Of a stretch of DNA of 64,000 bases, positions 33,201 through 53,317 are shown piece after piece; the stretch's first letter is position 1; the number at the start of each line of letters is the position of its first letter. Origin of the DNA: Larimichthys crocea (lineage: Eukaryota > Chordata > Actinopteri > Sciaenidae); the NCBI RefSeq assembly GCF_000972845.2, contig NC_040016.1, positions 21,930,807 through 21,994,806 of the forward strand, given 5' to 3'. The position numbers and the translations under genes were made by a program. Below the pieces are notes generated by a model. It was not told the DNA's origin and did no database searches. It saw only the letters and a list, made by a program, of their open reading frames with translations.

Positions 33201-36200
33201 GGATCCAGCGCCAGCAGAGTTGAAATACTGTGAACAGCGAGTATAGATACAAAGGCCCGTCATCTTAACATCAACAAAACAGGGAATCAAACTACGACTG
33301 CAGTCTTTATAATGTGAGGCAGTCTTCCTCTTTACGTTTACAGTTCACTGTGTTACAACTGCAGTTCAGCTTGTGCAACCATTTCGTAACCCAAGACGTG
33401 TGTGTTGAAGTATGTGTGTTTGTGTGTCTGCTGCTGTATTTAGCCCATCTATGATGCACGTTGTTTAAAAAAAAATCTGGTTCTTGTTAGTTTGGAGCCA
33501 TGTTCCACTTCAGAAAAGGATTCTCAGTTCAAACACTGGTGGGCCCCCGTGGTGGTATTGAGAGTGGTACACGATGTACGCTGGCTCTCAGCCAGTGCAT
33601 TCTGGGACGAGCTCCAGCTCCCTCATAATCGGACGAAGACGACGGACGCACGGTTGCGTAAAAACAAAATCCGAGGGTCTCTTTATCTTTGAGTAAACTT
33701 GAATGAATGTCTCATTTAAATGAGCCTACAGGCTAGTCAGCAAGCTAACGATATGTTGAGGTTAACTGAGGTTCCTCTGCCCCTTGTGTTCTCCTCACAC
33801 AGTTTACTTAGTACATTTACAGCATCTATTGTCAGTTAATTGACCTGTTTGCTGGAGGTTATTAGGTTAATAACTAGAAAATTCCCACAGAAATTTTGAG
33901 TGACGAGTGGGCTGGTGCCTGGGGGTCTTAGCATGTTAGCAATTAGCATGTATTTAATTCTTAGTGTTAATTGCGAGTGTTAACGCGCTAGCTGCTCTGC
34001 TGTCTGTCATTTTAGACAGACGAGTTCAAATTAAGTGCCAATAACTGCTAAAATGGCCGCTGTTGGGCTTCTGCCTGCCGGCCCTAATCAGCAGAGCAGT
34101 TACTGCACCTGTTAGAATGTCAGTTGGAAATGCTGACAGAGAGAGAGAGAGAGAAAATGCTGAGACCACCCCTCGAACAGGAAGGATTTCTGGCCAAACC
34201 GTATTTCCAATCATTGAACCGAAATCACTGGGAGCATCCTGAGCCCTTCCTGAACGTCTACATAGTTATTTTGTGTTGATAAAGTGAGGAAATGTGACCT
34301 TTAGAGCGATTCAAAGAAACGTTACTTCTGCTTTCCTCCAGAAATGTTCCCACCTTTTTAACATGGCAGTCTATGGGGCTGTGGATGGGTGTCGGTGGCG
34401 CATCTTTGTGTGTTACGCCAAAACTATAAGGCTGACAGCTTTAGCAGACGAATGTGAGTGAGAAGACAAATTTTCCTACGTTTCTATGTATAAATCATGT
34501 CTGTAGTGGGGCATTTGAGGCCACGGTAGTCGAATACGTTTTATTTTCTCACTGATTTTTCTCTCTGCTCCTCACTCTAGCTGATGATGTCATCCACTCT
34601 AGCACAAACATTCCACCACATACACCCATTATAAACCCAGAAATTTGAGTAAAAACCTGCTCAACTTTAAACCTTGATAGTTTAAAAACGGTAAAAGCTG
34701 TCGATGAGTGAAGTGAATCACTGAAGAGAAGGCAAGAGTACCTGCATTTTAAAGTTTAAATGAAGTCTCTCGGTGAAAGTATGCCAGAGCAGTTCATTGT
34801 TGAAAATGTCTCCCAAATTTATTTTTTTTTCGGGCTTCAGCTCCTGAAGTGACGGATCACTTTCTCAGCAGACCCAATGACATGCTGCAGTGTCGTGAGG
34901 ATGGATGGATTCCATGATGGAGGTGTAGAAATGCACCATTATTGTCTTGAATTCATCTGATGTTCAGCTCCCGCTCGAGGTCCTGGGAGATGATGTTGAT
35001 GGACACTTAAAGACTCCACGGTGTCGGCTGCTAAAACCCAGCTGCTGTATCAGCAGATAAATACTTTGAATGTGAAGCTGCAGCAGCTTGATACAGCCAC
35101 AGATCCCCAGTTCATAATGTATGTTTATATAAAATATTAAAATAGTTTCATCAGTGAAACTTTGGCAGGTCAGACATGGCATAGTGACTTTTAGAGGGCT
35201 GTGAACGCAGCACAGCACTCCTGTCTTTTATTTTGACGAGCTGCATGAACGTCCTGGTCAAACAGAAGCAGGAAGACACGGCTCGCTAAGTCAGCGTGGT
35301 GGAGGGTTTATTTTGGCGTTCAGCTGCTCTTGTCATCCAAACAGCTGAGGAGACGGATAACAGATTTGTTGCAACTGTTTAGTTGCAGGGAGTGGGTGGT
35401 GTGATACACAGTGACTGTGAAAATGATATTTCTGGTCAAGAGAATGACACACCCCAAATAACACGGACAGATTTCCGGCTGTGGTCGCTGAGGAGTCCCC
35501 GTACTCATCAGCTCCCAACACAAACGTACACACACACACCACAAGCATCCGTAACAAACCTCCTGATCTAATAAGAGCCTTCGTCATTGGTTCTTCCTCC
35601 AGGCAATCAGAAAATAACTGAAGAATGATGCCATGGTGGGAAAATGATGTTTTTACAGACAATCTGTCGCCGAAAAGCTTCTTTTTCTAGTTTAAATTAT
35701 ATCAGAGGAGTCGGTTGATGGATTTATTTCTCCAAAGTATCGGTAACGGCGGTGAGGATGCCTCCAGCTGTGACACCGACTCACATCTTCAGTTTTAGCT
35801 GCGTTACTTCACGGAAGTGACAACAAAACATAGAAATCAGACTGTGACATGCAGACGAGCTCGTTAGAATATTAGAAAAGAGCAGGACAACAGGAAAAAC
35901 GCTGAAGCGATCTGGTGAAATCTGAGTGCAGCTGTGCGGCCCACATAATCTGATCATGATCCGTGTGATGTTTGGTAACGATGTTATCGGGCCAGGAATA
36001 GGACAGAGCGCCGATATAATCTGATGAAACTGGAACTGTCAGCTGCTGCCGGCTCCTGCTGGACCAGAACAACCACATACATCAGATCGTCGAGGTGTTT
36101 GTGTGACACAGAGACAAAACATGAAATATTCCATGTTAGAGCGTGACCGGTTGGTCTGATCCTGCCTACTCAACCTGTGTGTCAACAATATTTAAGATAT

Positions 36201-36853
36201 TTACTGTATTAAATCATAAAATGATCGTGCTGTGTCATCAGAGATTAAATACTGAAATACAAGCTTCTTAAACAATACTGCACTCCTGATCTGACACACA
36301 GGCACACAAAGTGATTATTTCCCTCATAAATCATCGAGTTCAAGAATCGAAATCACGTCACATGATCAGTAAACAGACGGACGTACTCAGCTCTTCCTGC
36401 CAGAGACGGAGGCTGCGATTCTGTTGGGAGGACTGATAATTAGCCAAAAACACGACCTCCCACCTCAGTACTGCACTGTTTATTGTGATGAATGTACCGT
36501 GTGAAACAAACAAAATTCAGTGTTTTACTTCCTCTCTCTCTCAAACTGTCGACCACAAACCAAACTAAACTTGCTGTCATCGTTTTGCAGCACAGCCGGT
36601 GCTGTCAGCGTGAAGTTAGAGTTATTTCTTTGTGTGTGCAGCACGATGAAGGAAATGATTATCTGTCTGAGTCAGGTAACAGCAGACTGCCTTCCACTGA
36701 ACTTTCCATGATGATGATTCATCTTTAATAAACAAATAGTTTCAATTACCAGCTGATCCGTGAACCAAAATAACATAAGTTAAGTTACAATCTTTGTTAA
36801 AAGTTAAACTTTTATCTCCTCTTCTAATCCTGATTGTAAAACAAAGCTTTAAT

Positions 36854-36897
<44 letters not shown>

Positions 36898-39005
36898 CAG
36901 ATTACACCTGGCTTACCTCATCAACCCTCTCTCTCGTCACATGCAGTGTGACTCAGCAGATTTAGGTGACCGGCTCCCTCGGTTAGGTGATTTCCCATGT
37001 CTGCACCAAAGGGGAACTCCACGTGGAGGACCGCAACAAGTCTGAGGCACGAGTTATTGTTTAAGTGTAGAACCGCCAGGCGGGAAAAACCAGATTTATT
37101 GGCCACATGTGACTCTGTCACAAACTGCTCTGTGTACATACACAGGTTTAAAACAAGGAAAGATATGTACACATGATAAATATAACACACACAGTATGAG
37201 TAGATTGTTTGAGTGATATTCACATATAAAAATGACAAAAACTAAATGTAAACATTGGGAATAAATAGTTTCTCCGGTAACATTCCTCACACTGTGTCTG
37301 GTTATAAATATTCATCACAGTGATGATCTGCAGGAAGAACCTGTTCCTTATGTTTGCTTGGTTTTGGCGTACAGAGACAGAGAAGTTCAAACATGTTGTG
37401 TCCGGGTGTGATGTTTCCTGACATGTAGAAGACATGGATGGATGGATGGATGGATGGATGGAAGGTAGGTAGGTAGGTAGGTAGGTAGGTAGGTAGGTAG
37501 GTAGGTAGGTAGGTCGGTCAGGCTGACACCACTCTGCAGTCCTGACCGTCTGTTTGGTGTCATCATCACGATATATTTTGGATGTGTCCGGACCTCTGAG
37601 AGCTCGATGAGCTGCAGGTCTCGATCAGTAGGACAGCCCGGCTTAAAGTCAGCAGGCAGAGATTTGGCTCAGACGGCCAAATCAGATTAACAGAGTCCTG
37701 ATCCTCCATCAGGACAAACGCTGTAATTCATCATGCAAACAGCTCGTGTCTCAGCAGAACGTCTCATCTTAATCAAACACAAAGCGATCACATTATGCCA
37801 CATGTCCACCGGCTTCATCGTGGCTTCATGTTTTGGGTGTGTCTCTATCACTGTTCTAATGTTTACTCTAAAGTCTCCATGCAGGAAGAATTTACATTAT
37901 CTGGACATCTCACCCTCATGTCTCTCTGTGTCTCCTTCTCTCTCTCTAGCTGCTCTACAGGCCTTGAAGAGGAAAAAGCGTTACGAGAAGCAGCTGGATC
38001 AGATCGATGGGACGCTGTCGACCATCGAGTTCCAGCGGGAGGCGTTGGAGAACGCCAACACCAACACAGAAGTGCTCAAGAACATGGGCTTTGCTTCCGA
38101 GGCGCTGAAGGCCGCACACCAACACATGTAAGTACAGGTCAGAAGACCCAGTCCATCGTTGGTTTATATTGAGACATGTTTGTGTTTATGCGTGTCTCTC
38201 TCTGTCTGTCTCTCTGTCTGTCTGTCTGTCCTCCTGTTTCACAGGGATATAGACAAAGTAGACGACCTGATGGCAGACATCACAGAACAACAGGAAGTGG
38301 CTCAAGAAATCTCGGATGTCATTTCCAGACCGATCGGTTTCGGACAAGAGTTCGACGAGGTGAGAATGTTAAAACTCAGAAACCTTAAATATGTTGCAGC
38401 TTCATTTATCTGCCGTAGTCGTAGTGTTGGGGCTCCCCTTTGTATCTCTCCTTTGGGTCAGTTCTTTGGTAACTCTGGAGTGAGGTGCTCGTAGAAGACG
38501 TGTTCCTCTGCTGTATTATTTATCTGTGCAGAGATGCAGGCTCACAGAAACGAGGTCGTGCAGCTCGAGAGAAGACTCGACCCATTAATATAAAATAAAT
38601 GCAACGTTGTGCCTCTTTGGCGTTCTGCCGAACTGTCATCAATCATTTAGAACACGACCAGGATGAACACGCCGTCTCCGTAACGTAATGTAGACTCAAC
38701 ACTAACCTTCATCACGACTCCGTGTGTGTTTGTGTGTTCAGGACGAGCTTCTGGCTGAGCTGGAGGAGCTGGAACAGGAAGAGCTGGACAAGAATCTCCT
38801 GGAAATCGAAGGAACGGAGGATCTCCCCAGCGTACCATCGACATCACTACCATCTAAACCAGGTACTGTGTCACACGATCACATCACTACGGATCACTAC
38901 TACGTCAGACTTCATGTTTGTTCTCTGTTCGCCTTTTCAGTCAAGAAGAAGGAGGAAGAAGACGAAGACGACATGGCGGACCTCGAGGCCTGGGCGGCTA
39001 ACTAA
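30278..39005 (+). CDS. chmp4b: CHMP4B, ESCRT-III core subunit (five coding exons; exon 1 frameshifted)
   Basis: Snf7-family protein that polymerises on membranes for multivesicular body sorting, cytokinesis and membrane repair. Exons: 30278-30454, 37950-38127, 38245-38359, 38742-38862 and 38941-39005. Exons 2-5 join cleanly and give LQALKRKKRYEKQLDQIDG, STIEFQREALENANTNTEV, IDKVDDLMADITEQQE, the DEDELLAELEELEQEELDKN region, a VPS4-binding MIM2-like LPSVPSTSLPSKP and a C-terminal DLEAWAAN that fits the ALIX Bro1-binding helix. Exon 1 begins MSPFGKLFGG and has PTPQEAIQRLRETE in another frame. At least four single-base losses are evident there, including one in KNGTK-NKR just before the donor. 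Because the other exons are perfect, error in exon 1 is more likely than a dead gene. CHMP4B is preferred over CHMP4C from the C-terminus and from linkage to AHCY. Confidence 0.92.
30826..31808. repeat. Minisatellite, about six units of 155-165 bp
   Basis: Units carry GTATTGCACTTTGACACAG, TTTGTACCCTGTTTACTTG, TCGACTTGTTTACGCCCCAG and TTTTTAGTACTATAATCC. TTGCACTTT recurs at 30981, 31137, 31302, 31457, 31619 and 31784. It lies in CHMP4B intron 1. Because several periods are multiples of three, a 135-codon minus-strand open frame appears here; it is not a gene. Confidence 0.95.
31809..36850. other. CHMP4B intron 1, central part, no gene seen
   Basis: Non-coding by inspection. A block at about 34340-34740 (ACATGGCAGTCTATGGGGCT and following) resembles a sequence I have seen repeated in fish genomes, but I cannot classify it. 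A short (GA)n lies at 34138-34153. Confidence 0.5.
36857..36897. repeat. (CA)n microsatellite
   Basis: Pure CA run in CHMP4B intron 1. Confidence 0.95.
37434..37513. repeat. Compound (ATGG)n(GTAG)n microsatellite
   Basis: Six or more GGAT/ATGG units change abruptly to about thirteen GTAG units, 440 bp before CHMP4B exon 2. Confidence 0.95.
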
Positions 39006-40500
39006 GCCGGCTTGCCGTGCTAGCTGGCCAGTGCCCCCTCCTCTCTCGTCTCTATGCTACCCGGCTGCCTCAGACATCTGGAAGAGAGACAGGGACTCTG
39101 GGCTGCTGAGCTGGCTGCTGGCATGCTGCTCCGTCTTAAAGCCTACATCCCCAATATGTAACCACACCCCGACCCTAAAGTATGCACCTGTACACAGTCA
39201 CTGACGTGAAAGGAAATGAACCCAGGCTTCTCTCTCCGGATTAATGTCGCAGTACGAATGTCTTTGCTCCAGCTGTGCACACGTTTTGTTTCTAAAGGGC
39301 GTAGAGCAAACGTCATGCCCTGACGGCCTGTGGTTACGTATATCAAACGTCAGGAGGGTGCATGTGCATACTTCAAGGGCGGAGCGTGTGGACGAGGACG
39401 AGGCATGTTTCTGCGAGGAATGCGAAGAATCAACAAAAGACGGCATGACTCAGCCTTTTTTTTTCCTACTTCCTGCGTTGTCAGCTCTCCGCTCTTCTGC
39501 GGCGGTGACGACGGCCTCGTCGTCTGCACCGTCTCTGCTCAGTCTCCACGGCTGCGAAATAAGATGAAACATGAAAAAATGCAGGACTTTCTCCTTGAAA
39601 CATCGCCGTCAGGCCATCGAGGTGACGACACGTTACGCCAGTGGAAACATCTTGTGACGGGAGCGTGCAGGGTTTGAGCCCTCTGTCAGCCATATTGCCT
39701 ACAAAGTGTCCACGGGCAACTTCTGGGTCACATTAAGCTCTGAAATGTCTAAAATGTTCTCAGACCTTCAAGCAGACGTGGCTGCTGAAAGTCTAGAGAT
39801 ACCGTTGAGGAATGACGAGATGAAAAAAGCTTCTGCTTGATACCTTGGCTGGGCGGTTCCCAACCTTTCTGGCTTGTTACTCTTTAAAATAAATCAAAAA
39901 GACCTCATGATTCTTTTATGTCTTTAAAACAGATCTGTCAGCTCATTTTCATGTTAGAGAGGCTCGGCTTCCCTCTGTTAGAGCAACGTTAATCATAATA
40001 ATAACTGATTGAGATGCTCTTTGAATGAAAGCTTTATCCCAGTGAACTTTAAGTATTTATACATGATAAACACTCGACTCATACAAATGGACTAAAGGTG
40101 CCGTTCTTTCTAACTAAATCACTGGAATACTGTTTTAAGGAACGCATGAAATCAGAGAAAGATCCAGTGATATCTAGTCTTTCAATTTGTCTTTAATATT
40201 TCTGCCTCCATCACTCATAATCATTCACAAAACACATTGGCAACCATCAAAGACGTCGTCTCGTTTAAGAAGTATAAAAACCTGCAAATAAAGGTCTGCA
40301 TGACTAAATACCACGAGAAATAATCAGGTAAACTGGGCTGTAATTAAAGCGATCCTGACGTCTCAATACAAAATTCTAATGGATTAGGAAATATGAACCA
40401 AAGCTGCTCTGTATTATGTTTTACATTGTAACGGTAGCGGAGCTGCAGTATGGCTGACAGAGGGCACACGGGAAGTTTTGCATGTGCCTGACACCTCCAG
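39006..40500 (+). other. Likely CHMP4B 3' UTR and flank
   Basis: Sequence after the TAA at 39003-39005. Candidate poly(A) signals AATAAA occur at about 39888 and 40286. No other gene seen. Confidence 0.45.
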
Positions 40501-40502
40501 CG

Positions 40503-40503
40503 C

Positions 40504-40552
<49 letters not shown>

Positions 40553-40602
40553 GGTTTAACGGTGATGTTCTGTGAGAAAATCCTGCATTGGTTGAATTCA
40601 AT

Positions 40603-40657
<55 letters not shown>

Positions 40658-40734
40658 TGAGTGTGTGTTGTTTTTCAGCCTTTCGACACAGTGACCTCTT
40701 GTGAATATTTAGTCAAACTGCGATGGCGAGCTGG

Positions 40735-40770
<36 letters not shown>
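40503..40770. repeat. Microsatellite cluster: (CTGT)n, (GT)n and poly-T
   Basis: CTGT units at 40507-40552, GT at about 40603-40658 and a 33-base T run at 40738-40770, within 270 bp. Confidence 0.95.
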
Positions 40771-41674
40771 CCATTTGAGAGACGCTGTAGCTCCACTTCC
40801 CTTCTTCTGTCAGCTGACATGTTCATGCATGGATGGACCGGGGTCGACCCGGAAACAGACGGTCGGGCTGACTCGTCTTTAAATCAAACAAAGTTAGTAG
40901 ATTAGAAACTTTTGGTTCTTTTTTGTAAAACAGAGTCTGTGAGCGGGTCGACCCCCGGCCCTCATATTTAAAGATAAGCTATTGAAAAGACATTCACACA
41001 TGCCAATAGAGTTTGTTTTGCTTTCCTCTGTTTACCTCAGATATCACTCATGTTCTGTCCGGCTGTGCAGACACACCGTGTGACCTGCAGTCAGTACAAA
41101 GACAGCTGGACGTGTTGCTCTGTGACAGTTTATCTAAATAAAATTGGGATTTGATGCAAATATCAGCACTGTTGCATCTGTTCTCCTTCGTGCCTTGTGA
41201 TCATCTGGACGCTCACTCTCTCCTCTCCCTTCTCAGCTTCATCCCTCATCCTCTGCAGCCTCTTCACCTCTGCCGTTAGCCCCGCCCGGGCCTAAAAACC
41301 TGTGCTACCAGTTTACAACACCAACGCTCCCTCCCCTCGGTGCTTTGAGCCCCGATATATTCATGCATAGGCTGCAGAACTCGGACGTCGTACGTGCTGA
41401 AGGAGGCCACTCTCGTGTAAATCTTTAGAAGGTATCCGTCACGTTGTTCAAAGCCTGACTGTTGATCAAAGCTTCTACTTAACACATTGAAATGTTTCAA
41501 ATTCCTGGTTGAGCAAAGCTTCAATAAGAGGCAGGATTATGCACCAAAACTCCTTCAGCTTGACCTGCATGTTTACTCAAAGTTAACCAGAAACCCGTCC
41601 ATCTGCTTCCTGAACTTTGACCTCACTCCCTGCTTTCTGGTGCACTTCAATGCTGATTGGGTTTGTGTTTAATT

Positions 41675-41945
41675 TAGGAATTAAAGCCTTCATTAGAGTA
41701 TGCAAACTAGCATTTTTTCCTATTATAGATATTAATTTAACACGCCCTAATTATACTTCAAAGACCATTCACATAACTTGATTTACACCAGCTGCTGAAT
41801 TATTGACTTTATTAATAATCTACTTAAGCAATAAAAGAAAAAAAATAATAATCCTACTGCAGAAATAATCCGACTCAGAGATATTTCACAGTCTGAACAA
41901 AGAATTGTTTTGGATTTGGTGACTTTGGTCTCCTTCCTCTGAGAG
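41675..41945 (+). repeat. Direct repeat, first copy
   Basis: Shares with 44468-44748 the segments TTAATTTAACACGCCCTAAT, CTGCTGAATTATTGAC and AGAGATATTTCACAGTCTGA in the same order and strand. Confidence 0.85.
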
Positions 41946-43524
41946 TGTTTAACTGGGAATTCGGCTCAAAGACTCGAGAGCGACTTGGGTGACAGTCCGC
42001 TGTGATCCTGACCGAGACCGCTTGAAGCATGCTCGCTCTTAAATTAGCTGTAGTATAATGTTTCTACCAGGCGGCTGAGTTTAGCCCCTTCAGCTCTGAG
42101 CCCAGAGTCTTTCACTCCCTGTGTATTAAATGTATATAAATGCACGGTATACTCACAGCCATATATATGTATAACTTTAAAACCTAATAAGAAAATATGT
42201 TTTCATAATATGTTACCTCCTTCTTTTGGCTTTAAATGTATCTCCGATTGTACTTGTACTGTGCAGAGTTGTGCATGTTGTACAAGTGAAAGATATCAGC
42301 ACAAAAATGAGTGATATGTTAACTTGTATGTAGTATTTCCATACATATATCTTTAGCCAGCAGCTGTCTGTGGCACAGGAAATATAATGGTCAAAGGTTC
42401 AGCACCTCCATCTGAAAATGAGCTGACTTCCTCTCCTCTGCATTATTTTGAGTGCATTTATTTATTTTAGTGCATAATTGATTCCCAATTTAATATTAAA
42501 ATCAAACATAGTTGTGAATTTGTGTGAGGACCTTTCCCCTCAGCGACACCGACATGCTCCTTTATGGATGAAATACCGGAGCAAAGGCCAAGACCGGGAT
42601 TAGAGTTTAGGTTGGGCTGCAGCTGTTCTTAGTACACGCACATGCACGAGTGTATACTGCAGCTTTTCCTGCATGTTGTGCATGAAAGGTCTTTTACAAA
42701 TAAAGTTTATTCTAAATATCATCACATGTACTTATTTATATGAGATATGAACTGTTCGCTGGAATGGTTCGAACCTCCATTTTAATACATTTAAAGTAGA
42801 GTCAATAGTAGTTTTATTGACTCAGGCAATGCTGTCATGAATCTGCCGAGCCCGCTGGCTGTGCCACTGTTCTCGTTCCACCCCTGCCCAAACAAAGAGC
42901 AGATACTTGGCTCCTGAGCCAGCTTACACCAACGTCATATCCACCTCAGGCTAAACTACATCGGCTGCTTTCATAGGCAGTTTCATCTGCATGCCATGGC
43001 CTGCTCAGCTGTCCAACTGCCATACCTTCTTACCTAACTCCACTTCATATGTATCCAATTATAACAAACACACTAATGAGAAAATTACCATTCTCTGACA
43101 TAACACACCTTTAAAATGCCTTTGAGCCAAAACATACTCGGCTACCTCATTGTATCTACGTTGTATCTGTTTGAGGCGGATCATACAGGTAGTTGTATTT
43201 AATGTCCTCTCACTTCTGTTTGCAGACTTCATGTAGATTCATTGATTAGTGGGTTCACGCTTTGTGAACAAACCAATAAAGAGACGTGGCCAACTACTAT
43301 TAACAATGCAGTTGGGTATCTTTTGGCTTCTGCTTACAACTTTAAATCAAACTCACAATTTTGAAACCAGTGTTGTATCTTTAATGCAATATTTTGTTTA
43401 AATTTATAGGCTAGGCTACAGGAATACTGAAAATCAACCAAACAATTATAATTAACACACAATCAACTCTGGGCTTTTGGGGATCTACTGAAGGTCTGGG
43501 GATCGGACACTGATGCAATTAATT

Positions 43525-43765
43525 AAAGGTGCAGTGTGTGTGTGTGATTTAGTGACATCTAATGGTGAAATTGTAGATTGCAGCCAACTGAATACCCCTC
43601 GCCTAACCCTCCTCATTCAAAGCATGAAGGTTAAACTACGGTGGCCGCCTAAAGCCAGTGGTTTGGTTTGTAGAAACATGGTGAACTCTTTGGAAGAGGA
43701 CCTGCTTCCACTGTAGATACAAAGACTCATTCTAAGGTAATAAAAACACAATGGTTCTTATTTCT
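43525..43765 (+). repeat. Common percomorph interspersed repeat
   Basis: GTGCAGTGTGTG near the left end, GCAGCCAACTGAATACCCCT, ACGGTGGCC, TAGAAACATGGTGAAC and CTCATTCTAAGGTAATAAAA at the right end match a short non-autonomous repeat I recognise from many spiny-rayed fish genomes. The element class is uncertain. Confidence 0.55.
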
Positions 43766-43768
43766 AGA

Positions 43769-43860
43769 ATAGATAGATAGATAGATCGATAGATCGATCG
43801 ATCCCGAAGCAAGCATCCAGTAGCAGCATGCAAACATACATTGAACATACATCAGAATTA
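43769..43860 (-). mobile_element. LINE 3' tail with GATA/GATC microsatellite
   Basis: GATAGATAGATCGATCGATC followed by CCGAAGCAAGCATCC and AGTAGCAGC. In reverse this is the usual fish L2-like LINE end (GGATGCTTG...CGGGATC) plus its tandem tail. Confidence 0.5.
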
Positions 43861-44467
43861 ACCTATAACACAGTATCCAATATGTTAAACTGACCTGAGG
43901 TAGATCAAAATGTAAATATGTACAGAGAAACTAAACATTTGCAGAGGATTTAAACATTTGCATAGAAGATAAATATATAACTTAACTAACTTAACTGTGT
44001 TAAGACGCTAACTGGTGCTAAACATCTATACATACAGAAAACTATATAAAAAATAGAAAGTGACTGGACCTTTAATGTTACATGATGTTAGGATGAATCA
44101 TTCTCCAAGGAGTGTACTACATGTGTGTGTTGAATAAAATCAGAATTTATTTATTTCTTTATTCATTTATTTCATGTACAGTAATTAACATAAACGATTA
44201 CATTTGATGTACTGCACCAGAATTATCTTACAGCTACTGTTCACCTGCAGACACAATTAAAACATATTACAGCACAATAACAAACAGTACCAAGCAAACA
44301 ACACACAGGACACATAATACAAAGTGACACACAATAGCACATAACATACACCCACAGTGTCAGTGTCTTCAGAGCTGAGTGTCCTTGAGCAGACTTTTTA
44401 CTTTGGTTTGAAATGTACTGATGGAGCTGTACAGTTTAAAAGACAAGGGACATAAAAACATGAAAAA

Positions 44468-44748
44468 TACAGGAATTAAAGTCTTCATTAGTATGCAAAT
44501 TTTCCCATTGTAAATATTAATTTAACACGCCCTAATTATACTTCAAAGACCATTCACATAACTTTGATGTGGTGTGTGCCACCTGTGATTTACACCGGCT
44601 GCTGAATTATTGACTTTATTAATAATCTACTTAAGCAATAAAAGAAAAAATAATAATCCTACTGTAGAAATAATCCTACTCAGAGATATTTCACAGTCTG
44701 AACTGAACTGTTTTGGATTTGGTGACTTTGTTCTCCTTCCTCTGACAT
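44468..44748 (+). repeat. Direct repeat, second copy
   Basis: Second copy of 41675-41945, 2.8 kb downstream. It carries an extra segment of about 21-26 bp (GATGTGGTGTGTGCCACC...) between CATAACTT and GATTTACACC, and lacks a few A residues. Confidence 0.85.
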
Positions 44749-44924
44749 GAAAAATAACTATATACATATTTAAAAGGTGTATGTATATATGTATTGGCAT
44801 AAATATAACGTCCTGCTGTGTAACCTGAATTTACTGTGAGCTTTATTTACCGAGCAGGTCCAGACTGAACTTGTTCCAGCTCCTCTTTTCCAAACTCCTC
44901 AAACATAAACCTCAAGTCAAAGAA

Positions 44925-45109
44925 CTGATCATTGGTTGGCCGCCCGCCCCCTACATCATGCGTCATCCAATCAAATCCCTCATTCGCGGGGGGCGGGAGC
45001 AGCCTCGGGCCAATCAGAACGCGGCTCTGAGCCGCCCTCCGTGGTGTTTGAACGCGGCTCCGCCTTATAAAAGGCGAGCCGTCATGAGCCCGTCCCTCCC
45101 TCTCTGCCT
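44925..45109 (+). promoter_or_regulatory. AHCY core promoter
   Basis: Inverted CCAAT (ATTGG) at 44931-44935, CCAATC at about 44967 and 45011, and a TATA box TTATAAAAG at about 45065-45073, all in a GC-rich 200-bp stretch ending about 40 bp before the 5' UTR repeats. TATA-to-ATG distance is about 150 bp. Confidence 0.75.
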
Positions 45110-45201
45110 CCGTCTGTCGGCCGGGCTGCTGCGACCCACTCAACCTCCCCCGGAACCGTCTGTCGGCCGGGCTGCTGCGACCCACTCAACCTCCCCCGGA
45201 A
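45110..45201 (+). repeat. 46-bp tandem duplication in the AHCY 5' UTR
   Basis: Two identical 46-bp units, 45110-45155 and 45156-45201, each starting CCGTCTGTCGGCCGG or its first-copy equivalent and ending CCCCCGGAA. They lie just downstream of the TATA box and 20 bp before the ATG. Confidence 0.95.
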
Positions 45202-45221
45202 CCGAACACCAAGAAAGAACC

Positions 45222-52272
<7,051 letters not shown>

Positions 52273-52727
52273 GCCCCCGTCCAGCTGATGAGGAGGAGGT
52301 GTGGGTAGAAGGGTGTTGGTGTTTTTGGTGGGTGGGAGCACTCTGAGAGTTTGAGCAGGTTGCGCTCTCGGCTTTTCAGGGATCTTCCCCCCCTTTAAAT
52401 AGCTTTTCATATCAAATGCTGAAGAAATGAATCTCGCATCACGTCCTGTGTCGATCAGTGATTTTTGGCATGGCTGAAGTTTGGAACCCTTGTTCTGCTT
52501 CATTGAGGTGAGATCAATCTTTGATTAAAATCAAATTTCTGGTCGCAGCAGGACTTTGGTGCCGAACCTGCATCGACCCAACAAGTCTCATTTAGCTCCG
52601 ACACGCCGACATCTTCTGTCCTCGACTTCCTCTTTCATCGACGCTCTTCTGAAACACCATCAAGTGCTTCTGTGGCTGTTAGAGAGAATTCCTCCTGTCG
52701 TTTCTGTCATTCCCTCTCCGTTCATGG

Positions 52728-52733
52728 AATAAA
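52728..52733 (+). terminator. AHCY poly(A) signal
   Basis: AATAAA 456 nt after the stop codon, with a T/G-containing stretch (CTGATGCTTTTC) about 15 nt later. A second AATAAA near 53,207 could be an alternative. Confidence 0.6.
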
Positions 52734-53317
52734 AACAAACCCTGATGCTTTTCTATCTGAGCGCTCTCTCCGTCTCGTCACAGCTCGAGGTGGAAGGTGA
52801 CCGACCAGGTTTTTATCTGTATCTTTAATTAACGGTTTAGTGTACAGCGGCCTTATCCCCCCTGTGTATCGATGCTGCCCTCTGTTAGCACTTATCAAGA
52901 AGACTGGAGTTGGTCACGAAGTGCTCGGCGTTACTGGGTGATTATCCAGGTAGAGGGTGAAGAGAAGCACTGCTGCCAAAGCGACCACCAAAGCACGTCA
53001 AAGCAAGTCTTATTCTTTCTGTTCTTTCAGTGATTTATTTAATTGACTTGAAGGGCCAAAAAAAAAAACATGTGCAACGCCCCCCAGTTAATTTTTAATT
53101 TCTCACTGTGGCCAATGAAGATAAAGCGTTGGCCACGGTTACAGCCTGAAATCAGAGCTCAGCTGCTTGTAAACTATGATGATTGAAACTCATGTTTGAC
53201 TATGAGAAATAAAGAGAACCATGTTGACTCTGGATTGTTTCTCCTGATAAAGTGTAACTCTTAAAGAACAATTGTTTGCTGCGATTTTCATTCCTATCAC
53301 TGATCTTGTATCGTCAT

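Larger units (their letters stand above)
40771..44920. other. CHMP4B-AHCY intergenic region
   Basis: No gene recognised. Contents: a direct-repeat pair (41675-41945 and 44468-44748), a common fish repeat (43525-43765) and a GATA/GATC tract. An L2-like LINE tail in reverse follows at about 43769-43860 (GATCCCGAAGCAAGC, then ATCCAGTAGCAGC). Confidence 0.5.

Noticed and set aside
39244..39693. Overlapping 100-codon frames after CHMP4B
   Set aside because: They lie in the CHMP4B 3' UTR on both strands and show no domain or splice support.
44847..45185. 112-codon minus-strand frame opposite the AHCY promoter
   Set aside because: It covers the GC-rich promoter and the tandem 5' UTR repeat antisense; no known domain.
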